Origin: Halogeometricum pallidum JCM 14848
GTDB lineage: Archaea; Halobacteriota; Halobacteria; Halobacteriales; Haloferacaceae
Assembly (NCBI RefSeq): GCF_000337095.1
Contig: NZ_AOIV01000021.1
Location: 74,082 to 138,081, forward strand
DNA: 64,000 bases
Reading direction: 5' to 3'
The notes beneath the pieces are model-generated. The model was not told where the DNA came from. It worked only from the letters and a program-made list of their open reading frames with translations, and searched no databases. Made by a program: the position numbers and the translations under genes. This document shows, one piece after another, positions 44,688 to 53,082 of the stretch. Every line of letters starts with the position of its first letter. Position 1 is the first letter of the stretch.

Positions 44688-47600
44688 ATGTCCAATTCAC
44701 TACGTTCCGGTCCCGCGGCCGATGCCGAATGGCGTACCATCGACACGGGTGATGAACGGATGCCCGTCGTCGCGGTCGTGCCCGACGCGAACGCCGAGGT
44801 GACGTACGTGCTCCCGGATCGCCCGAGGATCACTCGAGATAGCGCCGGCCGGCCGATTCTCACGTTCAAGCTGCTGCTCGAACGGCAGCCGATGGCGTAC
44901 GAGGAATCGATCGCACCGCTCGTCGAGGGCGGTATGCTGAGTTTCGAATCGTCGCTGGCAGTTCCGGACACGATACTGGCGGAACTCGGCTGCAACTCGA
45001 ACAGCGAGTACCGACAGCTCTACGCTCGAACCGTGGTGTTCGAACTCAGAACCGACGAGACCGTGTCTCCAGATGCGGCCGGCGGAGAGCACGCAGAGGA
45101 CGGTTCGAACGGCACGGAGCCGGAAGGTGAAGGAGGGGTATCGACGTACGGGAACGGGTCGCGGGTACTCATGGAATCCACCGCGTCGGGAACGAATCCG
45201 CGTGCAGCCCTCAGTGCATCACTCGAGAGAGACGACGCCATATCAGTCCTCGAGGCGTTCGAGGGGACGGGCGACTCGCTCGTCCTCGGCGTTGACGTGA
45301 CGTACGGCGCACGCTCGGTGGGAGAGCTCCATCTCCGGGGTTCTTGGGCCGACATCTACGACTTCCTCGCCGACCGAATCGACGAATCAGTCACGACCGC
45401 TCGCCTCCGAGACCTCTTCGACGAATTAGTCGACGATGGCGTCGTGAGCGTCCAGTCGGCCGTCGACCAGCCGACGGTTCGAGAGGCGGCGTTCAGTGCC
45501 TTCCTCGACCAGTCGTTTGTCGTCCTCGCTCGGGGAGACGACGAACCGCGATATTCGCTCCGAGAACGACCGGATCAGATGTTCAGACTGAGCTACAGTG
45601 AACGACAAGACAGCGTGACGGAGCAGACTCGAACTGTCTCCGCACCACTGACAACAGTCCTCGGAGAGGTGACAGACGAGTTTCGGACCGAGGAGCTGGT
45701 GAGTATCATCGCCCTCGACGCGGACGGCGGCGTCGAACCGACACCACGGCGTCGTCGAGACGACTCGACGCGCTACCGCAGACAGCATGAAGAGCGTCCG
45801 ACCCGACTCGCCGTCCGTAACGGTGAAATACGGTCGCTTGCACTCGATCTGAGCAGTACGGCGACGACGGTGATACCACAGGGGGTCCATGCGGATCCAT
45901 CCGCGAAGCTACTCGTCCAGCAGGAGCGACCGCTCTGGGCGCTCGACGACCTCGTCGTCGAACCGAAGCCGCGAGCACGGCTTCCCGTCGTAGACGACCC
46001 AGAAGGGTTACTGTGGCCCGACAGTCGAGACGCGAGCCGTAGTTGGTACGCGCCCGAGTTCGAGCTGGTCAGTCCGGACCCGTCATCGTCCGTCGAAACG
46101 AGCCCGTTCACGTTCGGGTACGAACGGACCGGGGTGACAGAAGGCGGAAAACCGGGGTTAGAGGCGACTATCGACCTCGAACTCCGGCAGCGTCCGTCTC
46201 CGGAGGTCGAACGAGCGATCGCGGCTGACGACCGCAGATCGAGCCCCGTCGAACTGCGAGACTTGTCGGTCTGGCTGGACGTTCCGTTCGTCGACTCCGA
46301 GACAGGTGAGACCCGAAGCCACCGGGTCGATGCGGATGTGACACGCGAAGGCGGACGCGTACGTGCGAGCGTTCACCTACTCAACGACTGGGTTCGTCTC
46401 TGCTACGGAGCGCTAGCGATAGCGGAGTTCCAGAGCCGGCGGGCAGCGATCGCCGTCGAGTACACCTTCGCGGCGTATCTCAACACCGGTAAGGAACAGT
46501 ATCAGCTCGCTCGCGGCGCCAAGAGCGCGGGACCGACCGTCGTGTACTCGTCGGAAGCCGTCGAACGGGCCGAATCGTCGGTCGTGCTCGACGCGTCCAC
46601 CGCGACACTTCACTTCCCGGGTCAGCGGCTACAGATGGCCCGTGACGGGAACGTCTCTCAGCGCTCGCGTGCACTCCTCGGATCGAGGACCGATGTGGGC
46701 CTCAGATCCGGCGTAGAGAGCACTCTGATCCAAAACTATCGGCCGACCCCCGCCTCGGTGCTCGTTCGGCCCGAGATTTCGACGATCAAACTCCCGGACT
46801 CGACGGCGAAGACACAGCGACGGACGCTCGTTCGACAGATACAGGTAGACGTGTTCGTCGCCTGTTCGCAGTTCGGACACCTCTACGTCGAACGGACGGA
46901 GACGGGAACCGCGGCAGTCGGGTGTCGAGACGCACTGCAACTCGGAGAGATCAGCTATCGTCAGTACGAGCAGATGGCAGACGTTCCGGGTACAGACGCC
47001 GAAATCAGCGAAGAGGTCGCTGCAGTGTATCGGTCGCTGATGCAACCTGGCCGGTTCCTTGTCGTCCCGTCACGGTATCGGATCACCCGACACGCCGTCG
47101 GGAGTCCGGAAGCGTACCAACCCGCTGCGGCCGTCTACTCGCTGATCGACGTAGCGGCCAATACGCAGCGACTCGTCTTCGACGCGGAGTTGCGTCCGGA
47201 CGTGTCGCCAGCAGCGTTCCGCGCGCTCCGCGAGCGACTGTTGGCTCACGCTCCGAACCCTCGGTTGGTGTTCCCGACCGACGTCATGTCTTCGGCAGCG
47301 TACGACTGGGCGGGGACGTTCGAACCGACCGTTCTGGAAGGTGCGAACCGACTCCGCGTGACGATGGAGTCGGAACTCGCGACGGAGGGGCTTCTCATGC
47401 TCCGCAGGCTGTCGAGTCGCCTCGGTATCAGCGGCTACGCCCGGTTCGAACTCACGGACGGTACTGTGCTCCCGACCGCGGAGCTTGCACTTCAACTCTG
47501 CCGGCTCACCGGCCCGGGAGAATCCGGCCCGGTCGAAGTGACCGATCGTGGAGACTCGGTCCGGTTGTCGAACCACTCCGAAGAGCGCGTCGGCGTCACC

Positions 47601-48248
47601 GAACTGCGGACGTACACCGACGGGCGACGGACGTCGACGATTCCGATCGACGACTCCGTCGAGGCGGGCTCGACGACAGACGTGTCCGTATCGGCGGATC
47701 TTTCCGGTGTCGACGTGGTCGCCGTCGTCGAGCAGGAGACGTGTACGGCGCGGCACATCGACGAGACACGGGTCTTCGTCGGCGAAACGCCGGATTACGT
47801 CGAGGACATCGAGACGACCGTCCTGTTGTTCTTTCCGGACGTCGACCTCGAGGCGACCGAAATCGCCGAAATCGAGGCCGAAGCCCGATTTGCGGGCGAC
47901 GAAGGGTCGTACCCGTTTTCGCTCTCCGGGGAGCCGCTGGTCGGAACGGTGACGGTCACGTATCCGCTGGCTGCGTACTTAGGCGACGGGAGCGCGCAGT
48001 TTCAGTTCAGACTGACGGTCGTGACGGAGACCGGCGAGAGGAGAGAGACGGCGTGGCTCGACTGGGATATCAGCGCGTCAGGCGTACTGATAGACGTCCC
48101 GACGGAGCTCCTCGTTTCAACCGCAGTGGATCGATTCGGAGGTGAGACACAGCCACAGACAGACTTGGAGAAGATGCCCGGGCCCGACGTGAGTCACCGG
48201 CCCGAGCGCACGACGAAGAGCGAGACGACCGAACAACGGCCGAGATAA
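44688..48248 (+). CDS. very large protein B of a three-gene operon, unknown function
   Basis: The protein has 1186 residues; the ATG at 44688 is preferred to an in-frame GTG at 44676. It is predicted soluble, with no signal peptide or membrane helix and many short beta-strand-like stretches, very low Cys, and one polar linker at about 130-165. N-terminal and C-terminal parts pair with protein A (LPDRPRITRD; FQFRLTVVTETGERRETAWL then DVP), so A and B look like distant paralogues. The central part (about 400-700), with SPFTFGYERTGVTEGGKPGL and AIAVEYTFAAYLNTG, has no partner in A. It lies 9 nt before the subtilase gene. Confidence 0.8.
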   Translation: MSNSLRSGPAADAEWRTIDTGDERMPVVAVVPDANAEVTYVLPDRPRITRDSAGRPILTFKLLLERQPMAYEESIAPLVEGGMLSFESSLAVPDTILAELGCNSNSEYRQLYARTVVFELRTDETVSPDAAGGEHAEDGSNGTEPEGEGGVSTYGNGSRVLMESTASGTNPRAALSASLERDDAISVLEAFEGTGDSLVLGVDVTYGARSVGELHLRGSWADIYDFLADRIDESVTTARLRDLFDELVDDGVVSVQSAVDQPTVREAAFSAFLDQSFVVLARGDDEPRYSLRERPDQMFRLSYSERQDSVTEQTRTVSAPLTTVLGEVTDEFRTEELVSIIALDADGGVEPTPRRRRDDSTRYRRQHEERPTRLAVRNGEIRSLALDLSSTATTVIPQGVHADPSAKLLVQQERPLWALDDLVVEPKPRARLPVVDDPEGLLWPDSRDASRSWYAPEFELVSPDPSSSVETSPFTFGYERTGVTEGGKPGLEATIDLELRQRPSPEVERAIAADDRRSSPVELRDLSVWLDVPFVDSETGETRSHRVDADVTREGGRVRASVHLLNDWVRLCYGALAIAEFQSRRAAIAVEYTFAAYLNTGKEQYQLARGAKSAGPTVVYSSEAVERAESSVVLDASTATLHFPGQRLQMARDGNVSQRSRALLGSRTDVGLRSGVESTLIQNYRPTPASVLVRPEISTIKLPDSTAKTQRRTLVRQIQVDVFVACSQFGHLYVERTETGTAAVGCRDALQLGEISYRQYEQMADVPGTDAEISEEVAAVYRSLMQPGRFLVVPSRYRITRHAVGSPEAYQPAAAVYSLIDVAANTQRLVFDAELRPDVSPAAFRALRERLLAHAPNPRLVFPTDVMSSAAYDWAGTFEPTVLEGANRLRVTMESELATEGLLMLRRLSSRLGISGYARFELTDGTVLPTAELALQLCRLTGPGESGPVEVTDRGDSVRLSNHSEERVGVTELRTYTDGRRTSTIPIDDSVEAGSTTDVSVSADLSGVDVVAVVEQETCTARHIDETRVFVGETPDYVEDIETTVLLFFPDVDLEATEIAEIEAEARFAGDEGSYPFSLSGEPLVGTVTVTYPLAAYLGDGSAQFQFRLTVVTETGERRETAWLDWDISASGVLIDVPTELLVSTAVDRFGGETQPQTDLEKMPGPDVSHRPERTTKSETTEQRPR

Positions 48249-48257
48249 ATCCAGACA

Positions 48258-50993
48258 ATGGCAACAACCGATTCCAGAGATCAAAAGAACAGCTATCACT
48301 ACGTCGATGGCGAGCGGATACCGCTCGTGCGCGCCGACGGAGTGTACGTCGTTCGGTACGACCGAAACAGTAGAAACGCGAGCGAAGAGCTGAGTACCAG
48401 AGCTCAGCGGTTCGTGAACGAAGACTCCGAAGAGCTAGAGTACATCGACAACTACCGCCTGAAGGTGTACAAGGCGAACCTCAAGCAGAGCAATCTGGTG
48501 GGCGAAACGGAGAACGAGGTGGTGAACGAACTTATCGCGGAACTCAACGACGAGAAACCGGTCGAGTTCGCCTCAGCCGCCTACCGTAACGTCCCGGAGG
48601 ACAAGAAAGACAGGTCGGTCTCGAGCGACGCTGACGACGAGGGCGAGTACGAACTCATGTTCGTCACGAACGAGTTCGTCGTCGCGTTCCACCCGAACAT
48701 CCCGACCGACCGCATCGAGGAACTCAACGAGAAGTACGACGTCACCATCGTCAAAGAACTCGGTTACGTCGACAACGGCTACCTTCTCCAGGCCCCGAAG
48801 GGCGACGGAGACTTCGGGCCGGTCGCGCTCGCGAACACGTACTTCGAGACAGGCGACGTCCTGTTCGCGACACCGGATTTCGTTCGCAAGCGACACATTC
48901 GATCCTCAACGACGGCGCGGAAACGCCGCGTCTACCGAATCGCAGACGAGATGGGCCTGTCAAACGCGGACGTCATCGACCGGCTGGCCGAACACGGCAT
49001 CTACATCAAGAACAACTTGAGTACCGTCGACGAAGAGGCGTATCGGGCGCTGCTCGCAGACGAGGACGGGCGGGCAGACAGGCTAGCGGCGACCCCGAAG
49101 AGTGGAGTCCCCGGAGAGCGCGTCTCCCGCAGCACGTACCTGGACGAGCAGTGGCACCTCGACAAGGCGAACGTCCGTGACGCATGGGGATTGACGAAAG
49201 GTGACCCGTCGATTCGAATCGCGATTATCGACGATGGCGTCGACACGCTCCACCCGGAGTTCGTCCACAACACGTACTGGGAGTACGACTACGACGAGTT
49301 CACTTCGGACGGCCGACCGAAGCTGTCGGTAGACAATCACGGTACTTCGTGCGCCGGCGTCGCAGTCGCTGCCGGCGAGAAGGTCTACGGCGTGGCACCT
49401 GACTGCTCGCTGATGGCCGTTCGGTATCCGCCCCACATGGGAGTCGCCGCAGAGGCGGAGATGTTCCGCGAAGTCTGCGATGAAGGCGCCGACGTGATCA
49501 GCTGTAGCTGGGGACCGTCGAAGGGCCGGTACACACTGACCGACAACGTGAGGTTCGCGATCGATTACTGTCTCAACCAGGGCCGAGTCGTCGACGGGGA
49601 AGCGCGGGGGATACCCATCACGTGGGCGGCCGGAAACGACGACGAATCCGTCGACACGGACGGATACGCGTCCTACGAGAGCGTCATCGCGGTCGCCGCG
49701 TCGACGAGCGAGGACACGCACGCGTGGTACAGCGAGTACGGAGATGCAATCTGGGTCGCCGCACCGTCGAACGGCGGGCAACGTGCCATATTCACCACAG
49801 ACCGGCAAGGGTCGGACGGGTACAACACCGGATCGACCGCAGATGGAGACGCGGTCGGGAACTACTTCAACGATTTCGGCGGGACGTCGTCTGCGGCACC
49901 GCTGGTCGCGGGGGTAATCGGACTCATGCTGTCCGTCGATCCCGAACTCAGACAGCCGGACGTCAAGGAAATCCTCGCGAAGACCGCAGCGCAGATCGGC
50001 GGCGTATCGTACGCGGTCGACCCGGACGACCCGTTGGGGGTCCCCCGGCATCCCGAGTTCGGATACGGTCGAATCGACGCACGCGGAGCAGTCGAGGAAT
50101 CGATCGGCGGGAGCGGCGTTGAGTCGACAGAGCCGTCCATCGAATCGATCGGTTCGGCGACCGTCGACAGAGGAGACTCCCCGCCGCAGTTCTCCGTCGA
50201 CCTCGGGCCGAACGCAGTCTACGTCGTTGAGGTGGCGACGCGCGCGGAGTTGTTCGACGACGCGAACCACGGCGGCGAACGGTCGCTCGAGAACTTCTAC
50301 CCCGTCTGGGCGACGGAGTCTCCCGACTACCAGACCGCCTCGACGTACGCACTTCCGGCCCACGTCTGGGACCGCCTGGAAGAGACCGACGAGTTGTACT
50401 ACCGGATGCACTCGGCGGAATCGACTGCGGCGGGGTGGCCCGGATACCACGTCACGACGGCAGATACCGATTCGGAGTTTGCGCCCGCACTCACCGTGAC
50501 CGACACGGAGGGGAACGGAAGGCCCGCGTCGGATACGTCGACGGGACCGTCCATCGAGCCGATCGGAACGGAGCCGTTCGACCGCGAGGGGGAAACACCG
50601 CAGTTCTCCGTCGACCTCGGACCGAACGCAGTCTACGTCGTCGAGGTGGCGACGCGCGCGGAGTTGTTCGACGACGCGAACCACGGCGGCGAACGGTCGC
50701 TCGAGAACTTCTACCCCGTCTGGGCGACGGAGTCTCCCGACTACCAGACCGCCTCGACGTACGCACTTCCGGCCCACGTCTGGGAACGTCTCGAAGAGGC
50801 CGACGAGTTGTACTACCGGATGCACTCGGCGGAATCGACTGCGGCGGGGTGGCCCGGATACCACGTCACCACGCACGACGCAGACGCCGAGAACGCACCG
50901 TCCGTGACGCTCGCGGGACGCGCTCCGAGACGAGACCGAACGATTCGAGGTCCCGAGAGAGACCGGCGACACCACTTGCCGATGAGCGGTTGA
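48258..50993 (+). CDS. subtilisin-like (S8) protease with IF2_N-like insert and duplicated C-terminal domain
   Basis: This 911-residue protein has a complete catalytic triad: Asp325 in IAIIDDGVDTLHPEF, His361 in DNHGTSCAGVA and Ser544 in FGGTSSAAPLVAG. Residues 1-200 form a prodomain-like region (MFVTNEFVVAFHPNIPTDRI, YLLQAPKGDGDF). Residues about 221-266 (KRRVYRIADEMGLSNADVID then RLAEHGIYIKNNLSTVDEEA) resemble the IF2_N domain of initiation factor 2. The tail holds two nearly identical domains (about 644-734 and 782-872) with YVVEVATRAELFDDANHGGE. No Tat or Sec signal is visible, so an intracellular protease acting with A and B is likely. Confidence 0.87.
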   Translation: MATTDSRDQKNSYHYVDGERIPLVRADGVYVVRYDRNSRNASEELSTRAQRFVNEDSEELEYIDNYRLKVYKANLKQSNLVGETENEVVNELIAELNDEKPVEFASAAYRNVPEDKKDRSVSSDADDEGEYELMFVTNEFVVAFHPNIPTDRIEELNEKYDVTIVKELGYVDNGYLLQAPKGDGDFGPVALANTYFETGDVLFATPDFVRKRHIRSSTTARKRRVYRIADEMGLSNADVIDRLAEHGIYIKNNLSTVDEEAYRALLADEDGRADRLAATPKSGVPGERVSRSTYLDEQWHLDKANVRDAWGLTKGDPSIRIAIIDDGVDTLHPEFVHNTYWEYDYDEFTSDGRPKLSVDNHGTSCAGVAVAAGEKVYGVAPDCSLMAVRYPPHMGVAAEAEMFREVCDEGADVISCSWGPSKGRYTLTDNVRFAIDYCLNQGRVVDGEARGIPITWAAGNDDESVDTDGYASYESVIAVAASTSEDTHAWYSEYGDAIWVAAPSNGGQRAIFTTDRQGSDGYNTGSTADGDAVGNYFNDFGGTSSAAPLVAGVIGLMLSVDPELRQPDVKEILAKTAAQIGGVSYAVDPDDPLGVPRHPEFGYGRIDARGAVEESIGGSGVESTEPSIESIGSATVDRGDSPPQFSVDLGPNAVYVVEVATRAELFDDANHGGERSLENFYPVWATESPDYQTASTYALPAHVWDRLEETDELYYRMHSAESTAAGWPGYHVTTADTDSEFAPALTVTDTEGNGRPASDTSTGPSIEPIGTEPFDREGETPQFSVDLGPNAVYVVEVATRAELFDDANHGGERSLENFYPVWATESPDYQTASTYALPAHVWERLEEADELYYRMHSAESTAAGWPGYHVTTHDADAENAPSVTLAGRAPRRDRTIRGPERDRRHHLPMSG
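50187..50871 (+). repeat. recent tandem duplication in the subtilase gene
   Basis: About 270 bp starting cagttctccgtcgacctcg at 50187 recur at 50601 (414-bp period) with only a few changes (for example gaccgcctggaagag versus gaacgtctcgaagag). The spacing is a multiple of three, so the frame is kept. The low divergence shows the event is recent or maintained by conversion. Confidence 0.88.
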
Positions 50994-51199
50994 GACGACA
51001 GTCTGGCCGGCGCTCTGGAACCCCGGCGGATCGGTGTTCGTCATTGTCGCTGCCCGGACAGGACCCTCTGTCCCCTTCTGTGTCCGACGAGAGCGGGTTT
51101 CGTTTCTGCGGGAGAGACGTTGCTTGCAGACACGTCGGCCTCCTCGTCGGCACCGTGGCCGCCTTGGCGTCCCGCAGTCACGTTCTTCGTTCGCGAGCA

Positions 51200-51470
51200 C
51201 CCCATCGTAACCGAACGCCTCCTTTCCTCCGAAGCGATGGACACCGATTGTAACCGGCAAACAGACTCCACTCGCCATAATGAGCTGATCGACACAGTAG
51301 AGCGTCCGATCGCCCTGTTCGATCGTCCGGAGGACGGTATCCTCGGCGAGCCGCTCGAGGTACTTCTGCGCCGTCTTCACGGAGACGCCCGTCTCGTTGG
51401 CGACCCGCGATGCGGTTCGAGGTATTCTCGGCGTCCGAGCGGCGGCACGGACTCGCTCGCCGCGCGTCAT
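51200..51470 (-). pseudogene. frameshifted winged-HTH regulator
   Basis: From ATG 51470 the frame gives MTRGERVRAAARTPRIPRTA, SRVANETGVSVKTAQKYLER, LAEDTVLRTIEQGDRTLYCV, a winged HTH of common haloarchaeal form. After DQLI (about 51282) this frame loses character, and the sequence resumes in another frame as SLWRVESVCRLQSVSIASEE. A frameshift therefore broke the gene. The stretches 50994-51200 and 51471-51650 show nothing. Confidence 0.6.
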
Positions 51471-51650
51471 CGAGCCGCTAGGCGCGTCTTCATGCTCGTC
51501 ACACGCAGGTGAGACGGCGAGTTGGCGGGAGATAATCGCTGGATTGGAGAGATGGGAATCTAGCGTGACAGTTCACGAACGGGTGGGTTGCTGGAGAAAC
51601 AGGTAACGCCGGATGGAGAGGATACCAACCCGGGTGACGATACGAGGGAG

Positions 51651-52430
51651 TTAGAGCACGCGGCCGACGACGGTTGCCGTCCGCTGAACGAAGTGCAAGT
51701 CGCCGTCTTCCCGAAACGGACGCGTCCCGCTCAGGTCGCGTTCTTCGTCGGCCCGAAGCATCTCACGGACCGTCTCGGCTCGGTGGTCCGGTGTCTCCGC
51801 GTTGCTAAGCCACGCTTCCATCTCCGGCACGAGCGTTCCCGTCCGCACCTGCTCCACTTCGATTCCCCGTTCGGCGACCGTCTCCAATAGCTCGCTGAGT
51901 GAGAGCGCTCGAACGTGAGAGGGATCCCGGAGGCGTTCGAACTCGTTTTGATAGGTCCCCCGCTCGGCGTGCTCGCTGACCACGAGGTCCTCAACGGCGA
52001 CCATCCCGTCCGGACGACAGACCCGCACCATCTCCTCGAGGACCCGTGCGGGGACCTCGACGTGGTGAAGCGCGAGGCGACAGACGACGGTATCGAAGGC
52101 GTCGTCGGAGAACGGGAGCGACTCGGCGTCACCCTGCAGGAACACAGCATTGTCCACACCACGGTCGCGCTTTCGATCGACGGCGATGGCGAGTGGTGCG
52201 TCGGTAAGGTCGATTCCAACGACTTCCTGACAGACGTCCGCGAATCCGAACGCGACGTGTCCCGGTCCGGTTGCGACCTCCAGAACGCGCGAGTCGGGAC
52301 CGACGCCGGCCATCCGCACCAATCGATCGATTCGCTCCGTGTCCGTCACCGAAGCGTTCGAAGCGTACGCTTCGGCTTGCCTCGTGAACGCCGCCTGTAC
52401 CGTCTGCTTGTGATCGTCTGTGTCGGACAT
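51651..52430 (-). CDS. class I SAM-dependent methyltransferase
   Basis: This 259-residue protein begins MSDTDDHKQTVQAAFTRQAE, with AEAYASN typical of UbiE/Methyltransf_11 proteins. The SAM-binding motif I is VLEVATGPGHVAFG, followed by VVGIDLTDAP, motif DAESLPFSDDAFDTVVC and RLALHHVEVP. The ATG at 52430 is chosen as it begins the family-like N-terminus. Substrate unknown. The upstream gap (52431-52695) holds tandem GGCCTATATGGGCACTATAG-type repeats near 52608. Confidence 0.88.
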   Translation of the reverse strand: MSDTDDHKQTVQAAFTRQAEAYASNASVTDTERIDRLVRMAGVGPDSRVLEVATGPGHVAFGFADVCQEVVGIDLTDAPLAIAVDRKRDRGVDNAVFLQGDAESLPFSDDAFDTVVCRLALHHVEVPARVLEEMVRVCRPDGMVAVEDLVVSEHAERGTYQNEFERLRDPSHVRALSLSELLETVAERGIEVEQVRTGTLVPEMEAWLSNAETPDHRAETVREMLRADEERDLSGTRPFREDGDLHFVQRTATVVGRVL

Positions 52431-52599
52431 GCGACTACCAACGGCCGAGAGATGTTTAGTGTACTGTCGTTCGTCTCTCGTGGAGGGCGTCGATTTGATG
52501 AAGACGTGCACTGCTCATCATCGACAGCCCTGACTAACAGTATAGGACAATTTTACGTACATATCAGAAATTTAGTGTATACATAGTGTCTGAATATCT

Positions 52600-52635
52600 A
52601 CCAAATGGGCCTATATGGGCACTATAGGCACCGCG
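52600..52635. promoter_or_regulatory. repeat cluster between methyltransferase and small-protein genes
   Basis: The sequence atgggcctatatgggcacta, taggcacc contains two TGGGC-(N)-CTATA units 12 bp apart and partial dyads (GGGCCTATA / TATAGGC). It is located about 170 bp before one start codon and 65-95 bp before the other. A regulator site is possible. Confidence 0.3.
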
Positions 52636-52695
52636 TTTCGAGGTGGCTATGTATATACGCACAATCTCAATCCGGTCATCCTCCCATGAGAGAGT

Positions 52696-52866
52696 ATGTA
52701 CACAGCAGCCGAACTCAACGATGAATTTGAACCCGTAGACGCTGACGAATGCGTCGAGATGGGGCAGGCATTGGAGGTAGGCTACTCGATGGAAACACTC
52801 GTGCAGAGCTTGGCGTTCGACGAAGCGACGATACGACACCACCTCCAGGGACATTGTTCGCATTAG
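52696..52866 (+). CDS. small haloarchaeal HTH-like protein
   Basis: This 56-residue ORF reads MYTAAELNDEFEPVDADECV, EMGQALEVGYSMETLVQSLA, FDEATIRHHLQGHCSH. The phrase LAFDEATIRHHLQGHC has the shape of a helix-turn-helix recognition segment ending in a Cys/His cluster. A TATA-like ctatgtatata lies at 52647-52657, about 40 bp upstream. Acid-rich composition supports a real gene; role unknown. Confidence 0.6.
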   Translation: MYTAAELNDEFEPVDADECVEMGQALEVGYSMETLVQSLAFDEATIRHHLQGHCSH

Positions 52867-52925
52867 TCACCGCCTCCAAGACATCCGGCGAGCGAGGTAG
52901 AAGAGACGGCTAACTACGAAATCCC

Positions 52926-53065
52926 ATTCTGGGGACGTCTTCAGGCGCGAGAGACGCTCAATACACGACGCCAGTGGGGAGGCGGTTCCGTTACCGGCTT
53001 TGACGACGCTGAACCAGTCAGTTGACGTCCTCCCCGCCCTGCAGGGCGGGGTTTTAGCCTTGCAA
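52926..53065. repeat. remnant ends of a TnpB-type element (left-like and right-like)
   Basis: At 52932-52965, gacgtcttcaggcgcgagag then acgctcaatac is the left-end-like motif also seen at 34800. At 53022-53060, gacgtcctccccgccctgca then gggcggggttttagcc resembles a right end in reverse orientation. Only about 55 bp separate them, so this is a collapsed or internally deleted element. Confidence 0.45.
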
Positions 53066-53082
53066 CTTCCATAAAGAGAGGT

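Noticed and set aside
46922..48145. 407-codon alternative frame inside gene B
   Set aside because: Arg-rich shadow of the genuine frame, no start context, and gene B continues through without interruption.
42340..50993. contractile injection (tailocin/eCIS) interpretation of the three-gene operon
   Set aside because: No sheath, tube, baseplate, spike or AAA+ gene is present and neither large protein shows their motifs.
49083..51470. 795-codon minus-strand open frame antisense to the subtilase
   Set aside because: It is a GC-bias shadow: Arg/Val-rich, repeats mirror the duplicated subtilase domain, and the sense frame has the complete catalytic triad. Only the first 65 codons (51470 downward) look like a real HTH remnant.
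52564..52863. 99-codon minus-strand frame before the methyltransferase
   Set aside because: Antisense to the more convincing acidic 56-residue gene at 52696; Cys/Tyr/Phe-rich composition is not haloarchaeal.
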